From NCBI GenBank assembly GCA_005862225.1, contig SZXV01000002.1, positions 620,001 to 684,000 of the forward strand: a stretch of 64,000 bases of DNA, read 5' to 3'. The notes under the pieces were generated by a model. The model was not told the DNA's origin. It did no database searches and worked only from the letters and a program-made list of their open reading frames with translations. Of the stretch, positions 10,195 through 23,700 are shown in pieces (the first letter of the stretch is position 1; each line of letters begins with the position of its first letter). The position numbers and the translations under genes are program-made. The stretch is from Chlorobium sp. (GTDB lineage: Bacteria; Bacteroidota; Chlorobiia; Chlorobiales; Chlorobiaceae).

Positions 10195-11574
10195 ATGATT
10201 ATTACCGTTAATCCTGCAACTGAAGAGCCGATTGCCGAGTATCAGACGATGACCTCCGGTGAGATCGAAGAAATTTTAGAGGTATCCCTGCGAGATGCGC
10301 TTTTATGGAAAAGAGTGTCAATTCCTGAACGCAGTGTGTTGATGAGGCGTCTTGCTGCGCTCATGCGTCGTCAGAAAGATCGTCATGCAGCGCTGATAAC
10401 CCGTGAAATGGGCAAACCACTTGCGCAGGCGGTTGCTGAGGTTGAAAAATGTGCATGGGTCTGTGATTTTTATGCCGACAATGCAGTGTCATTTTTGAAA
10501 CCGGAAAAGAGCGTTCTTGATGAAGGCGTACGGGGAGTGGTGAAATTTGAGCCAATTGGTCTTGTGCTTGGCATTATGCCCTGGAATTTTCCCTTCTGGC
10601 AGGTGTTTCGGTTTGCGGCACCGGCAATCATGGCTGGTAATGGTATTATTGTCAAACACGCTCCGAGTGTTACCGGATCAGCGATTGCCATTGAAACGCT
10701 GTTTCGTGAAGCAGGGTTTCCTGAACATCTCTATAGAACGGTTCATGTTGCCGTTGAGGAAGTTGATTCTATGACGGCCTTGATGATTGAGCATCCTGCT
10801 GTTCAAGGCATCTCAGTGACAGGAAGTACTGCGGCAGGACGTGCCGTTGGCGCCAAGGCAGGCAGAGCTCTTAAAAAAAGCGTGCTTGAGCTCGGTGGCA
10901 GCGATCCTTACCTTGTGCTTGATGATGCCGATATTTCACAGGCAGTTGCCATCTGTGCATCGGCCCGTCTTCTCAATTGTGGTCAAAGCTGTATTTCCGC
11001 AAAGCGCTTTATTGTTCATTCTTCAGTCATAAAAGAGTTTGAGTTGCTTCTTTTACAACGAATGCAGTCTGCTGTGATGGGTGATCCCTTTGATCGCGCT
11101 GTTGAAATTGGGCCGATGGCTCGCCAGGATCTTCGTGAGCAGTTGCACAGTCAGGTGTGCAGGAGCGTTCTTCAGGGAGCCCGCTTGCTTTGCGGAGGCG
11201 CAATCCCTGAAGGAAAAGGTTTTTTCTATCCTCCCACGCTTCTCTCGGGAGTGCAAAAGGGGATGCCAGTCTACAGTGAAGAGACATTCGGGCCTGTCGC
11301 AACACTTATTGAAGTCGCCGATGAGGATGAGGCCATACGAATTGCCAACGATACTTCTTATGGGCTGGGTTCAGCAGTTTTTTCCCGAAATATTGAAAGA
11401 GCCCTTGCTGTAGCGGATCAGCTTCAGACAGGGAACTGTTTTGTCAACAGTTCGGTAAAATCGGATCCCAGGTTGCCTTTTGGCGGTGTGAAAGAGTCTG
11501 GATATGGACGTGAACTGTCGCTGTATGGAATACATGAATTTGTCAACATAAAAAGCCTCTGCTTTTCAGGATAG
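10195..11574 (+). CDS. NAD(P)-dependent aldehyde dehydrogenase, succinate-semialdehyde dehydrogenase-like
   Basis: VLGIMPWNFPFWQVFRFAAPA, ISVTGSTAAGRAVG, LELGGSDPYLVLDDAD, NCGQSCISAKRF active-site Cys, EETFGPVA. Confidence 0.9.
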   Translation: MIITVNPATEEPIAEYQTMTSGEIEEILEVSLRDALLWKRVSIPERSVLMRRLAALMRRQKDRHAALITREMGKPLAQAVAEVEKCAWVCDFYADNAVSFLKPEKSVLDEGVRGVVKFEPIGLVLGIMPWNFPFWQVFRFAAPAIMAGNGIIVKHAPSVTGSAIAIETLFREAGFPEHLYRTVHVAVEEVDSMTALMIEHPAVQGISVTGSTAAGRAVGAKAGRALKKSVLELGGSDPYLVLDDADISQAVAICASARLLNCGQSCISAKRFIVHSSVIKEFELLLLQRMQSAVMGDPFDRAVEIGPMARQDLREQLHSQVCRSVLQGARLLCGGAIPEGKGFFYPPTLLSGVQKGMPVYSEETFGPVATLIEVADEDEAIRIANDTSYGLGSAVFSRNIERALAVADQLQTGNCFVNSSVKSDPRLPFGGVKESGYGRELSLYGIHEFVNIKSLCFSG

Positions 11575-11798
11575 ATCATTTTTCCGTTTCAGCAGAAATT
11601 AAGGATTTGATAAAAGAAATTATTAGCTATAACTTAAGATATAAGAAGAGAACGCATTATTTTGATGTTTTAAGTCTTTATATTATAGCGTTTTATATTT
11701 TTATCTTAACTATCTTGTTCTTTTCCTTTCGACTACAGTTTAGAATCAGCGCTCGGTTTATGCGTGTATATTAACTCATTTTTATCGTGGAGAAGATT

Positions 11799-14700
11799 AT
11801 GCCCAGCTCCTTTTCTTTGTCTCTTGGCAAGCTTTATTCATGCAGACAATCGATATATCGAGTTACTAAAGGTCTTCCCCCATTGATTTTTGCCTTGTTG
11901 TCCTCAGTCTTGGAAAGATGTTTTCTGCAGTTCCAGAAAAATCGTGTTTTGCTCAAAGCGATTTTCACACCAACTCTTATTTCTTCTATCCTCCTTATCG
12001 GATTATTCCTGATTGTCGATACGAAAAATGTTTTTGCTGCAAACACCATCGTAAATTTATCTGGCGACTCCAGTCATGAGTATGATGTCGAGGTCGGTGC
12101 AGTGCCGGGAAATGGTTCTGGTAAGTCCGTTGTGGCTTCTTCTGGAAATCCTCTTGATGTTACCATTGATGTCAATGGAAACTATAGTGTAACTCCGGGA
12201 GCTCCGGACGGTACCACCCTCATTATAACCGAGGCATCTTCTGGACCATCAGGTAGTTCTGGACCCTTAGTGAATTTGACCGTAAATACCGGTTCATATA
12301 AGGTCACTCCTGGCGCATTGGTTCCCAATGGTATAACAGCCGCAGTTCAGGGGGTATCCAAAGGATCGAATGGCGGCAACGGGGGAGATACCTATGTCGC
12401 GGGTAACGCTGGTGACGGAGGCACAGGCGCAAACGGTGGGAGTGTCACGGTCACACTCAATGGCAGCGCTTCTGCTACCAATGGAACAGGTTTAGCAGCC
12501 TTGAGTCTCGCTGGTAATGGGGGCAATGGAGGTAGTGCCTATGTTATAGCAGGGAGCTCTGGCAGTGGAGGGTTGGGTGGTTACGGCGGGGACGCGACTG
12601 CGACCCTCTCTAATCTCAACAGTTCTGTTTCTACAGTTGGTAATAATTCTGTTGGTGTTCTCGCTTTCAGTCAGGGCGGCAATGGAGGATCGGGTGGCGG
12701 CGGCGGAGGTCTTGTCTATAGTGCCGGTGGCGGTAGCCCGGCAGGCAGAGGTGGTCATGCATTAGTAAGTACTGATGAGGGGACATCAATTACGACCACA
12801 GGTGACTACTCCTACGGCATTGAGGCGCGCTCTCTTGGTGGAGGTGGTGGCTCCAGCTCTGGCGGTTTCGGTCTCTTCTATTCTGGTGGAGGCGGGGGTA
12901 GTACGGGTGGCAATGGCGGTATGGCCGAGGTGAGTGCCAGAGGTTTAATAACAACTTCTGGTAATTACGCGCAGGGTATTTTGGCCCAGTCTATTGGTGG
13001 GGGCGGCGGTGATGCAGGGACATCCCTGGGTTTGGTTGCCTTGGGTGGAGATGGTTCTGCAGGCGGTAGCGGCGGCACTGTACAGGTAGGAGTTGCCAGC
13101 ACAGGAAGCGTTAGAACGTCAGGTTTTGGTGCCAACGCCATTGAGGCACAGTCTATTGGCGGAAGCGGAGGAAATGGCGCAAGTTCAGGTGGACTGGTTT
13201 CTCTCGGTGGCAAAGGTTCTGACACGACGGTTGGAGGCGCAGTTACAGTATCGAACAGCGGGATGCTTACAACGGCAGGTGCCCAGGCGGCGGGTATTCT
13301 GGCTCAGTCAATCGGCGGCGGAGGCGGCAACGGCGGCACTGCCGCAGGTCTGTTCGCGGCTGGCGGTAGTGGTGGCAGCGGCGCTGACGGCGGCAGTGTG
13401 ATCGTCAGTAACGGGGGCAATATTTCTGCAGGCACAAACGGCCTTGTTTCAGCCAATTCTCCTGGCATTCTGGCTCAGTCGATTGGCGGCGGTGGAGGTA
13501 ACGGCGGGGGTGCTATTGCAGTTGGGCCAGGTATCAGTGCAGCTTTTGGGGGCGATGGCGCCGGAGGCGGAAAAGGCGGAAGCGTCGCCATTAAGCGGGA
13601 CAACATCGATCAGAATTTAGCTACAGCTTACCATATAAATACATACGGCGACCAGTCATCCGCTGTGGTGGCGCAGTCGATAGGCGGTGGCGGCGGCAAT
13701 GGGGGATTTGCTGTTTCCGCTTCCGGTGGTGCCCTTTTTAGTATAGCCATTGGTGTTGCAGGTTCCGGTGGGTTCGGTGGAGATGGTGGTTTGGTCAGTG
13801 TGGGGACGAAAGGAACGCTTTCGACCGTTGGTTCAAATTCTGATGGTATTCTGGCGCAGTCGATAGGCGGCGGCGGTGGTAATGGAGGATTTTCTGTTTC
13901 TGCAAGCGTTGGTGGTCTCGCCGGTGTTTCGGTTGCCGTGGGAGGAAGCGGTGGTACTGGCGGCAATGCCTCGGATGTGACAGTTTCAAATCTGAGCAAT
14001 ATTGATACCTATGGTGCCAATTCGTATGGAATTGCAGCGCAATCACTTGGCGGAGGTGGCGGTAACGGAGGGTTTACTGCAGGAGGAGCAATTGGCGCCT
14101 TGGGTGTCAGTGTAGGCGTCGGTGGAAAAGGGGGTTCAGGGGGATCGTCCGGCACGGTGACGGTGAACAGCTCCGGATCAATTATCACCTGGCGAGATAA
14201 CTCTACCGGTATTCTGGCGCAATCGCTGGGCGGTGGCGGCGGCAATGGCGGTTTTTCAGCCATAGGCACTCTTTCTCTTGCGGGAAGTGTTTCTGTCGGT
14301 GTTGGTGGCTCAGGCGGCATCGGACAGATTGCTGAAGACGTTATTGTCACTGCTGATGGTGGCGGTCAGTCGCTCTTTACCAGTGATTATTCTCTTGTTA
14401 CGTTTGGTCAAAATGCTGACGGTATCCTGGCACAGTCAATCGGCGGAGGTGGCGGTAACGGTGGTTTTGCCGGTACTCTTGCTCTCAGTGGTTCCGCAAG
14501 TGCCGGGATTTCACTTGGTGGCAGTGGCGGCATTGGAAACAGTGCAGGTACTGTCAGTGTGACAAGTGGTAATACTACGTTTCATAACAATATTTATACT
14601 GATGGAGATAATTCCAATGGTATTCTTGCGCAGTCGATCGGAGGTGGTGGTGGAAATGGTGGTTTTGCAGTATCGCTTTCCGGCTCGCTGCAAGGTCTCG

Positions 14701-17700
14701 GTTCTGCGGCGGTCACTCTCGGTGGGAATGGCGGAAGCGGTGCAACCGGTAATAGCGTTATAGTCAATAGTATCGGCAATATTAAAACCAACGGTGATAT
14801 GTCGGCCGCTATTTTTGCGCAGTCGGTCGGCGGTGGCGGAGGTAATGGCGGTTTCAGTGCAGCACTTTCCGCCAGCACCGGATTTTTTGGCGGCGCAGTG
14901 GCAATCGGCGGTTCGGGCAGTGGTGGAGGCAATGGCGGCAGTGTCATCGTGAACAGCACGGGCGATATTCAGACATCCGGCATGCAGTCTTCTGGTATTT
15001 TAGCACAGTCGGTTGGCGGCGGCGGTGGCAACGGTGGTTTTGCGGGATCGGGAGCTCTTTCTTTTGGCGGCGTTTCAGCGGCGGTCGGGCTTGGTGGAAG
15101 TGGCTCAAGTGGCGGTGATGGTTCTACGGTGGACGTTACCAGTATTGGAAACATTACAACTACCGGCGATGAGGCAAGCGCCATCATTGCGCAGTCGGTT
15201 GGCGGCGGCGGAGGTAATGGAGGTTCGACCATCGGCCTGTCGCTTGGAGCTTTGGCGGGAGCGAGTGTCAACATTGGTGGCAAGGGCGACAGTGGTGGCA
15301 ATGCTGCAGCAGTTACCGTGCATTCTGCCGGCAATCTGTCAACAGGTATAGAAGGAGCTGCTGGCAATGATGCCTATGGTATTCTGGCGCAGTCGATTGG
15401 TGGTGGTGGCGGCAATGGCGGTTTCAGCGGAAATATTACTTTTGGTGGTCTTGCGGGTATTGGTGTTTCTGTTGGTGGTTCCGGTGGTTCCGGCGGTAAA
15501 GCGGATCAGGTAATTGTAACGGGTTCAGGCAATATCAGCACATTTTTTGATAATTCCAGCGCTATCCTGGCGCAGTCGCTCGGTGGCGGTGGCGGCAATG
15601 GCGGATTCAGTTTTTCGGCTGCGGGTTCTGCTTCCTTTGAGGGGATTGGTGCAGCGGGTGCTGTTTCGGTTGGCGGTTTTGGTGGTACGGCAGGAGCGTC
15701 GTCAGTCGTCACCGTCAACAATACGGGCACGATCCTGACACAGGGTTTTAACTCTCATGGAATTGAGGCGCAATCTCTGGGTGGCGGCGGCGGCAATGGC
15801 GGTCTTTCTGTCTCTGGAGCATTTACGGTCGGCGCAGTGGGAATAGGTGTCTCGGTTGGCGGTTTTGGTGCTGGCGGCGGAGATGCTGGCGCGGTCATGG
15901 TTAATAGTTACAGCACAACTGGTTTTAATTCTCCAGTCTATGGAATTACTACATTGGAGACCGATGGCGACCAATCGAATGGTATTTTTGCGCAATCCCT
16001 TGGTGGTGGCGGAGGTAACGGAGGCTTTTCGGCAACAATCGGTGTTGCATTGCAGGGAGCAGCCGCTGGTGTTTCGGTCGGCGGATTTGGCTCCGGTGGC
16101 GGAAACGGTGAAGTGGTATCGGTTACAAGTTATAATAATATTCTGACGCAGGGAGACAAATCCAATGGTATCCTTGCCCAGTCAATCGGTGGTGGTGGCG
16201 GGAACGGCGGTTTTTCGATCGGACTCTCCGGTGGCTCAGAGTTTGGAGGTTCGGTTTCGGTTGGCGGTTTTGGTGCTGGAGGCGGAGATGCCTCTTCAGT
16301 GACAGTGAAGAACTATGGCACAATATGGACAAAGGGTGCTGATTCCAATGGTATTGAGGCACAATCTCTCGGTGGAGGCGGCGGCAATGGCGGATTCTCG
16401 ATTGCAGGTGCGTTTACGACAGGCTCGGCTGCTCTTGGTGTTTCTGTTGGTGGTTTCGGTGCTGGCGGCGGAGATGCTGGTGCTGTTGAGGTTGACAGCT
16501 ACGCCAAGGCGAATGGTGGCGTACCTGTCTTGATTGCGTCTGCGATGCTCACTCTTGAGACTGATGGCGACCGTTCGAATGGTATTCTGGCTCAGTCAAT
16601 TGGCGGCGGTGGCGGCAATGGTGGATTTTCCGGTGCTGGAGCTCTTTCTCCTGGCGGTGCTGCCATTGGTGTTTCGGTAGGAGGTTCTGCGCTTGGTGGC
16701 GGCGGTTTGGGTAACACAGTTACTGTAACAAGCGTTAATAATATCCTGACGCTGGGTGACAAGTCTAACGGTATTCTTGCGCAATCTATTGGCGGCGGTG
16801 GTGGAAACGGTGGTTTTTCGATCGGACTTTCCGGAGGTTCTGAATTTGCGGGGGCGCTCTCTGTTGGCGGTTTTGGTTCAGAGGGAGGAGATGCCTCTTC
16901 AGTCACTGTCCAGAACTTTGGCACAATATGGACAAAGGGTAATGATTCAAATGGTATTGAGGCTCAATCTCTTGGCGGCGGCGGGGGCAATGGCGGATTT
17001 TCGATTGCCGGTGCTTTCACGACAGGCACGGCTGCTCTTGGGCTTTCTGTGGGCGGTTTCGGCAATGGGGGCGGAAATGCCAGTGCTGTTAAGGTTGAAA
17101 GTTACTCCCATGCACTCAATATTGCTCCTGTTGCAGGAATATTCACCCTTGAGACCGATGGCGACCGTTCCAACGGTATTCTGGCTCAGTCAATCGGTGG
17201 TGGCGGCGGCAATGGCGGATTTTCCGGTGGATTGAGCGCTTCGACTTCAGGCGGTGCTTTCACAGCTTCTGTTGGCGGCTTTGGTGCTGGCGGTGGCAAC
17301 GCAGGAATTGTTACGGTTACCAGCTATAATAATATATTGACGAAGGGTGAAGATTCTAACGGCATACTGGCTCAGTCACTCGGCGGTGGTGGAGGAAACG
17401 GTGGCTTTTCGATTGGCTTGAGTGGTGGCACTGATTTTGCCGGTTCACTTTCGGTTGGCGGTTTTGCGACTGGGGGTGGTGGTGATGGCAGTACTGTGAC
17501 GGTCAATAGTGTCGGTACAATCAAAACAGGGGGAGACCGCTCGAATGGTATCGAGGCGCAATCAATCGGTGGTCGCGGCGGTAATGGAGGTTTTTCACTT
17601 GCCGGCTCTTTTGCACTTGGCAATGCAGGTTTGAGTGCAACTATTGGTGGTGCAGGCTCTGACGGTGGTCTCGGAGGAGATGTCACCGTCAACAGCACAA

Positions 17701-20700
17701 ATATCATTACCGATGCTATTGCGACCATAGAGACGACAGGCCAGAGTGCCAACGGCATTGAGGCGCAGTCAATCGGCGGCGGCGGTGGTAATGGTGGCTT
17801 TTCTGGTGCTTTCACTGCTACGGCAGACGCCAAGGCCTCTTTGTCTCTCAGTGTTGGTGGTTTTGGTGCTGCTGGTAATAGTGCAGGAGCTGTTAATCTT
17901 ACAAGCGTTGACAACATCCTGACCCATGCAGACGGATCGAACGGAATACTGGCGCAGTCTGTGGGCGGCGGCGGCGGGAATGGAGGGTTCAGTTTTGCTG
18001 GCACACTTTCAGTACCGGAAGGTAACAGTTTAAGTCTTTCGGCTTCTCTTGGCGGTTTCGGCGGTTCTGCTGGTGATGCTGGCACGGTCATGGTCGCATC
18101 TACCGGTCGCATCTCTACCCTTGGGAATCATGCCGATGGAGTGGTTGCGCAATCTCTTGGTGGTGGTGGTGGTAACGGAGGTTTGAGCGTAGCAGGAACT
18201 TTTAATTTTGCAAGTGCCAATAATGTTCCTTCGATTACCGCTTCTGTAGGTGGATTTGGTGGCTCTGGTGGCGCTGGCCATGATGTGAGCGTCACACGCA
18301 TTGGTGATACCGTAACGATTAGTGATGAATCGGTTGGTATCCTGGCTCAATCAATCGGTGGTGGTGGCGGCAATGGAGGGTTGAGCGTTGCAGGATCTAT
18401 TGGTGGGCCGGATTCAAAGCAGATTTCGGCATCTGTAGGTGGATTTGGCGGAGCTGGCAGCGAGGCTGGCATAGTAACGGTAAACAACACTGGCAATATT
18501 AAGACAGGCTCTTCGTCAGTTCAGAATCAGCAAATCGCCGAACTTGGCACAGTATTTGACAAGGTCACCGTAATTACTGGTCGTAATTCCGATGGCATTC
18601 TGGCGCAATCGATTGGTGGTGGTGGTGGTAATGGTGGTTTTTCATTCAGCGGAGCGGTAGCTCCTACAGGTGAAAATACGAATGTCAACGTCGGCCTAAC
18701 TGTCGGGGGATTTGGGGGTGATGGAGGAACCGGTGACAATGTTAATGTTACCAACCACGGTTTGATTCAGACTATCGGACCTGCTGCCAACGGCATTGAG
18801 GCACAATCGATCGGCGGTGGCGGTGGCAATGGCGGCAGTGCGCTTACAGGATTGCTCGCTGGAGGTGATGCCCAGGCTGGAAAAGCTGTTAATGTTGCTG
18901 TTTCCGTTGGTGGTATGGGAGGCGACGGAAATATTGCAGGAGATGTCCTGGTTGAGCAGTACGGTGGAATTCTGACCGAAGGAGCGGGATCAAACGGTAT
19001 TCTCGCGCAGTCAATTGGCGGCGGTGGCGGTAACGGCGGTGGTGCTAATTCACTTTCATTGCAGCTTGGCACTTCCTGTACGTTTTCTTTATTTGGCCTT
19101 GTGACCAAGGTCATCAGCAGTGTCAAGGCACCGAAGAATCCCAGCGTGAATGTTCAGGTTGATATTGGTGGCTGGGGTGGTACGGGTAATGACGCTGGCA
19201 ATGTGACGGTCACCAATCATGATTTTATTACAACAACCGGCAATGCTTCTGCGGGCATTATGGCGCAGTCAATCGGCGGCGGCGGCGGCAATGGCGGTCA
19301 GGCCATCGTAGGATTAAACGGTATGTTCCCTGGCGCAGAGTATGTTGATTATGCCATCACGGCTGTGACTTTGCCTATCAGTACGACAGGCTTATTGCAG
19401 GGATTGGGCAGATTCACGCTCGGAGGTTTTGGCGGAGCAAGTGGTGACGGTTTTGCTGTCAATGTCACAAACAATGGTTTGATTCAGACATCTGGTTCCG
19501 ATGCATACGGAATCTTCGCCCAGTCGATCGGTGGTGGCGGCGGCATAGGCGGTAACGCCTCGTCGGGTATTACAGGTTTGCTTAGCATCGGTGGTGGCGG
19601 TGGCGCAAGTGGTGATGGAGGTGCAGTCACGGTTATCAATAAGCCATCGCTAACAGCCACGGCCAATATTACAACTACAGGTTACGGTTCAACGGCAATT
19701 TTTGCCCAGTCGGTTGGCGGCGGCGGCGGTAATGGCGGATCGGCAGGAGGACTTATCTCTCTTGGTGGCGGTCCACGTTCCTGGATTCCTGGAGAGGTAA
19801 CGGCTTCAGCGGGTAATGGCGGTACTGTCTCTGTGAGCAATGATGCTACCCTGCATACCACAGGTGGCAATGCCGACGGCATTGAAGCCCAGTCAATCGG
19901 CGGCGGTGGCGGTAACGGTGGCAGCTCCGGACTTTCCGGGATAGCTGTCGGAGGCAAAGGCGGGGCCAGTGGCGATGGTGGTGACGTTACGGTTACCAAC
20001 TCGGCAACAGCGAAAATTGTAACAGAAGGAGCTGCTTCTGACGGTATCTTTGCCCAGTCTGTCGGCGGCGGTGGTGGCAATGGCGGTGGTACTGGGCTTG
20101 GGGTTGTTACTATAGGAGGAAACGCCAGCGGCGGTGGCAATGGTGGTCGTGTGACGATCAACAGTTATGGTACGGATGCTCTATCGATCAAGACAACAGG
20201 TGACGATGCAGTCGGTCTTTTTGGGCAGAGCATAGGCGGTGGTGGTGGGAATGGTGGCGCCACATTTATCTCGGCGGTCGGGGTCGGTGGAAAGGGTGGC
20301 TCAAGTGGTAATGGCGGCGAGGTTGATATCACCAACACCGCCTGGATAAGCACTTCAGGCAAGGGTTCGGATGCGATCCGTGCCCAGTCCATAGGCGGTG
20401 GCGGCGGTTCTGCAGGAGGCGTCTCCGATTCTGGCTTAAACGGTATAGGACTGATTGTCTCGGTTGGAGGTTCCGGTTCTGGCGGTGGAACAGGCGGTCA
20501 GGTCTCTGTTGATAACGCCAACAAACTGCATACAGTCGGTGATGCGGCAAACGGTATTTTTGCCCAGTCAATCGGCGGTGGCGGCGGCATAGGTGGTGGT
20601 GCCATTGGGGCTGTTGTTGTTGGCGGTAACGATGGTCAGCAAGGAGACGGTGGCGACGTGACGGTCATGAACAGGGAATATGGAATAATCTGGACCCAGG

Positions 20701-23700
20701 GTTCAATGGCCAACGGTATTTTTGCCCAGTCGGTAGGTGGAGGCGGCGGTGTTGGTGGTGGAAACTCTGCGACTGATCTCCTTGGCTTCAAGACGATCAT
20801 TGGTGGTAACGGCAGCGGCGGCGGTAATGGTGGAGCTGTGACTGTTGATAACTATAGCCGGATTGAGACCGATGGTTTTGCATCGCAGGTAATATTGGCG
20901 CAATCTGTGGGTGGCGGTGGAGGCAACGGGGGGGTTGCTGGTGGTGCTGGCGCTCAATTTTCAGCACAGTCTCTTGATGTGGCCGTTGGCGGAAATGGCG
21001 GCAGTGGTGGAAATGGCGGCGCTGTTATCGTCAATAATTATCAGTCAGGTACTCTTGTGACCAATGGAGCCAATTCTACGGCCATTTTTGCCCAATCGGT
21101 TGGTGGCGGTGGTGGTAACGGAGGTGGCGCATTGACAGGTAGCGGAGGAACCAGTACAGCGTCTGTGATTCTTGGCGGCGATGGTGGCGGCGGCGGCAAC
21201 GGTGGTAACGTGACGGTTGTCAACAATGGTCACATCGAGATCAATGCCAATAACTCGATTGGTATTATGGCACAATCGGTTGGTGGCGGCGGTGGAACAG
21301 CAGGCTCGGCGCTCGGTGTGGCTGTTGTACCGGTCTCCATCGGTGGTCAGAACGGCGTTCTTGGAACTGGCGGCGATGTCAGCGTTACCAATACCGGATC
21401 TATAATCATTAATGGTGATAATTCTGTTGGTATCTTCGCGCAATCGGTTGGTGGCGGCGGCGGTCTCGTCCAGCCAGGCGGCGGAGCCAGCAGTCTGGCC
21501 CTGCTCAATGGCGGTAATGGGATAGGAGGTACTGTTACTATCAATAATACGGCAGGTTCCATCACGGTCACTGGCGCCAACAGTGTCGCACTGTATTCGC
21601 AGAGTGTTGGTGGTGGTGGTGGTGCTGTTGGGCTTGCCTCCGATCCTCCGGGACAGATTGGCGCATTCCTCTTTTCCGGTTCGTCAGGGGGTCTGGGGGC
21701 TGCTGATGACACCATTATCAACCAGACAGGAGACCTGATTGCTCATGGAGTCAATTCGATTGCACTGATGGCACAGAGCGATGCGCCAGGTGGTACTGGA
21801 AACATTATTGTCAATATCCTGAATGCAGGGTCAACACCAAGCAACATTGAGGGAGGCAGCGACCAGGGAGCTGGCGTCTATATCCTGAATGGTGCTGACA
21901 ATTGGCTCAATAATCACGGGATAATTACTACGGTTCTGGGTGTTGACGGTTTTGCCGTACGCGCAAATTCAGGTAATGATAATATCGATAACTTTGGTCG
22001 GGTAATCGGTTCAGTGGATCTTTCAGTTGGTCGGGGTACTGATGTTAACTCCTTCCATAATGAGGAGCATGCAGTTTTCGACTCAGGTGTCACCGTTTAT
22101 TTGGGTGCAGGCAACCTGTTGACCAATGATGGCTTGCTGAGGCCAGGCGGATGTCAGAATGTGCTGACAACCAACCTTACCGGGGATTTTCTTCAGACGT
22201 CAAACGGCACCTATGGGGTCGATCTTGATCTGAGGAACCAGATTGCAGACAGACTGAATATTACCGGGACCGGCAATGTTTCGGGCGCCATAACTCTTAA
22301 CCTGATTGAGCCTGAAATTTATGCTGGATATGCTTTGCCAGGTCAACATAACAATGTGTTGATATCTGCAACAGGCGGAGTGTCTGATAACGGTATAACC
22401 TTTCTGGCACCCAATACGGTGGTTGCACACTATTCACTGCTCTACCCGAATCTGACAGATATTGACCTGAATTATGTGATTGATTATTCTCCTTCCGGTC
22501 TGACGCAAAATCAGCATTCAGTTGGCAACGCAATTAATCAGATACAACTGGCTCAAATATCGCCAGCGTTCAGGCCTGTTGCAAGTGCGTTATTTTTTCA
22601 ACCGGACACGCCCACACTTGCAAGGATTTATGATTCACTATCGGGTGAAGGAACGTTACAATTCCAGCGGGTTGGCTTTTTGGCAAACGATATGTTTTTT
22701 AAAGCCATTGCTCACAGGACAGAATATTGGCTTTCCAAAGATACCTATGACTCCTCCGGTCACTCTTATTTTGACCCATCCAGGGCCAATGGTATGCCAC
22801 GAGGGTCAAATCGCAATTGGCGGGTATGGATGAATCAATACCACGAAAGTGGATGTTTTGATGGTGATCCTGTCATTGGGTCGGCAAATTTTAATGATCG
22901 CGGTGATGGTTTTGCTTTCGGACTTGACAAGCAGATATCGTGTAACACATTGATTGGTGTTGCTGCGGGCCATAGTCGATTTTCATTCAATGTGCCTGAT
23001 CGTGAGATGAGCGGTAATGTTGATGCGCTGCATATCGCAGGCTATGGCGCGATACTCCAGAACAATTATTATGTTACTGCTTCTCTGGGGTATGATCATT
23101 TTAATAATGACGAGAAACGACATGCCTTCATTCCTGGTGTTTCGATGGATTTTCCGTGTGGAAACCAAATGAATATATCAGGGTTTGATGAATATCTTTC
23201 TGGTGTATTTCAAAGCTCTTCTTTTAGCGCTGATGTTGAGGCTGGTTATAAAATTCAGCTCAATACCGTTGATGTTACACCATTTGTAGGCTTAAAGTTT
23301 GGATCGATGTCTATGGATAGTTTTACCGAGACCAAAATGTGGGATGGCATGAGTCAGATCGGGTTATCCTATGATCATCGTATCATCAATTCGTTGCCAC
23401 TGCGACTCGGTATGCAACTGAAAACGAAAACTGAGCTTTCTTCTGATGCGCTCTTGTCAGTAGCAGTCAGTGCCGCATGGAAGCATGAATTCGAGCCAGA
23501 ACGGTCGATAAAAAGTTCGTTTATCACCGCGCCGGGTTTTGATTTTGTAATACAGGGATCACAGTCAGCAGTAGACTCCATGCTTAGTGGTATCGGATTA
23601 AACCTGACCATCAAAAAAAGCTGTGCACTGTTTGTGAATTTCCAGTGCGATACTTTTGGTGTTGGTCAAAGCTATGCCGGAATGGCAGGTTTACATATTT

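Noticed and set aside
12965-21721. Many antisense ORFs of 60-250 aa rich in PPLPPPPPIDCARIP
   Set aside because: These are reverse-complement shadows of the GGGGGNGG repeat (GGN codons give CCN prolines on the other strand); no independent start or RBS evidence and no recognisable domains.
12490-21790. CRISPR-like regular spacing in the repeat array
   Set aside because: Repeats are coding, ~190 nt apart, degenerate at third positions and in one continuous reading frame; not a CRISPR array.
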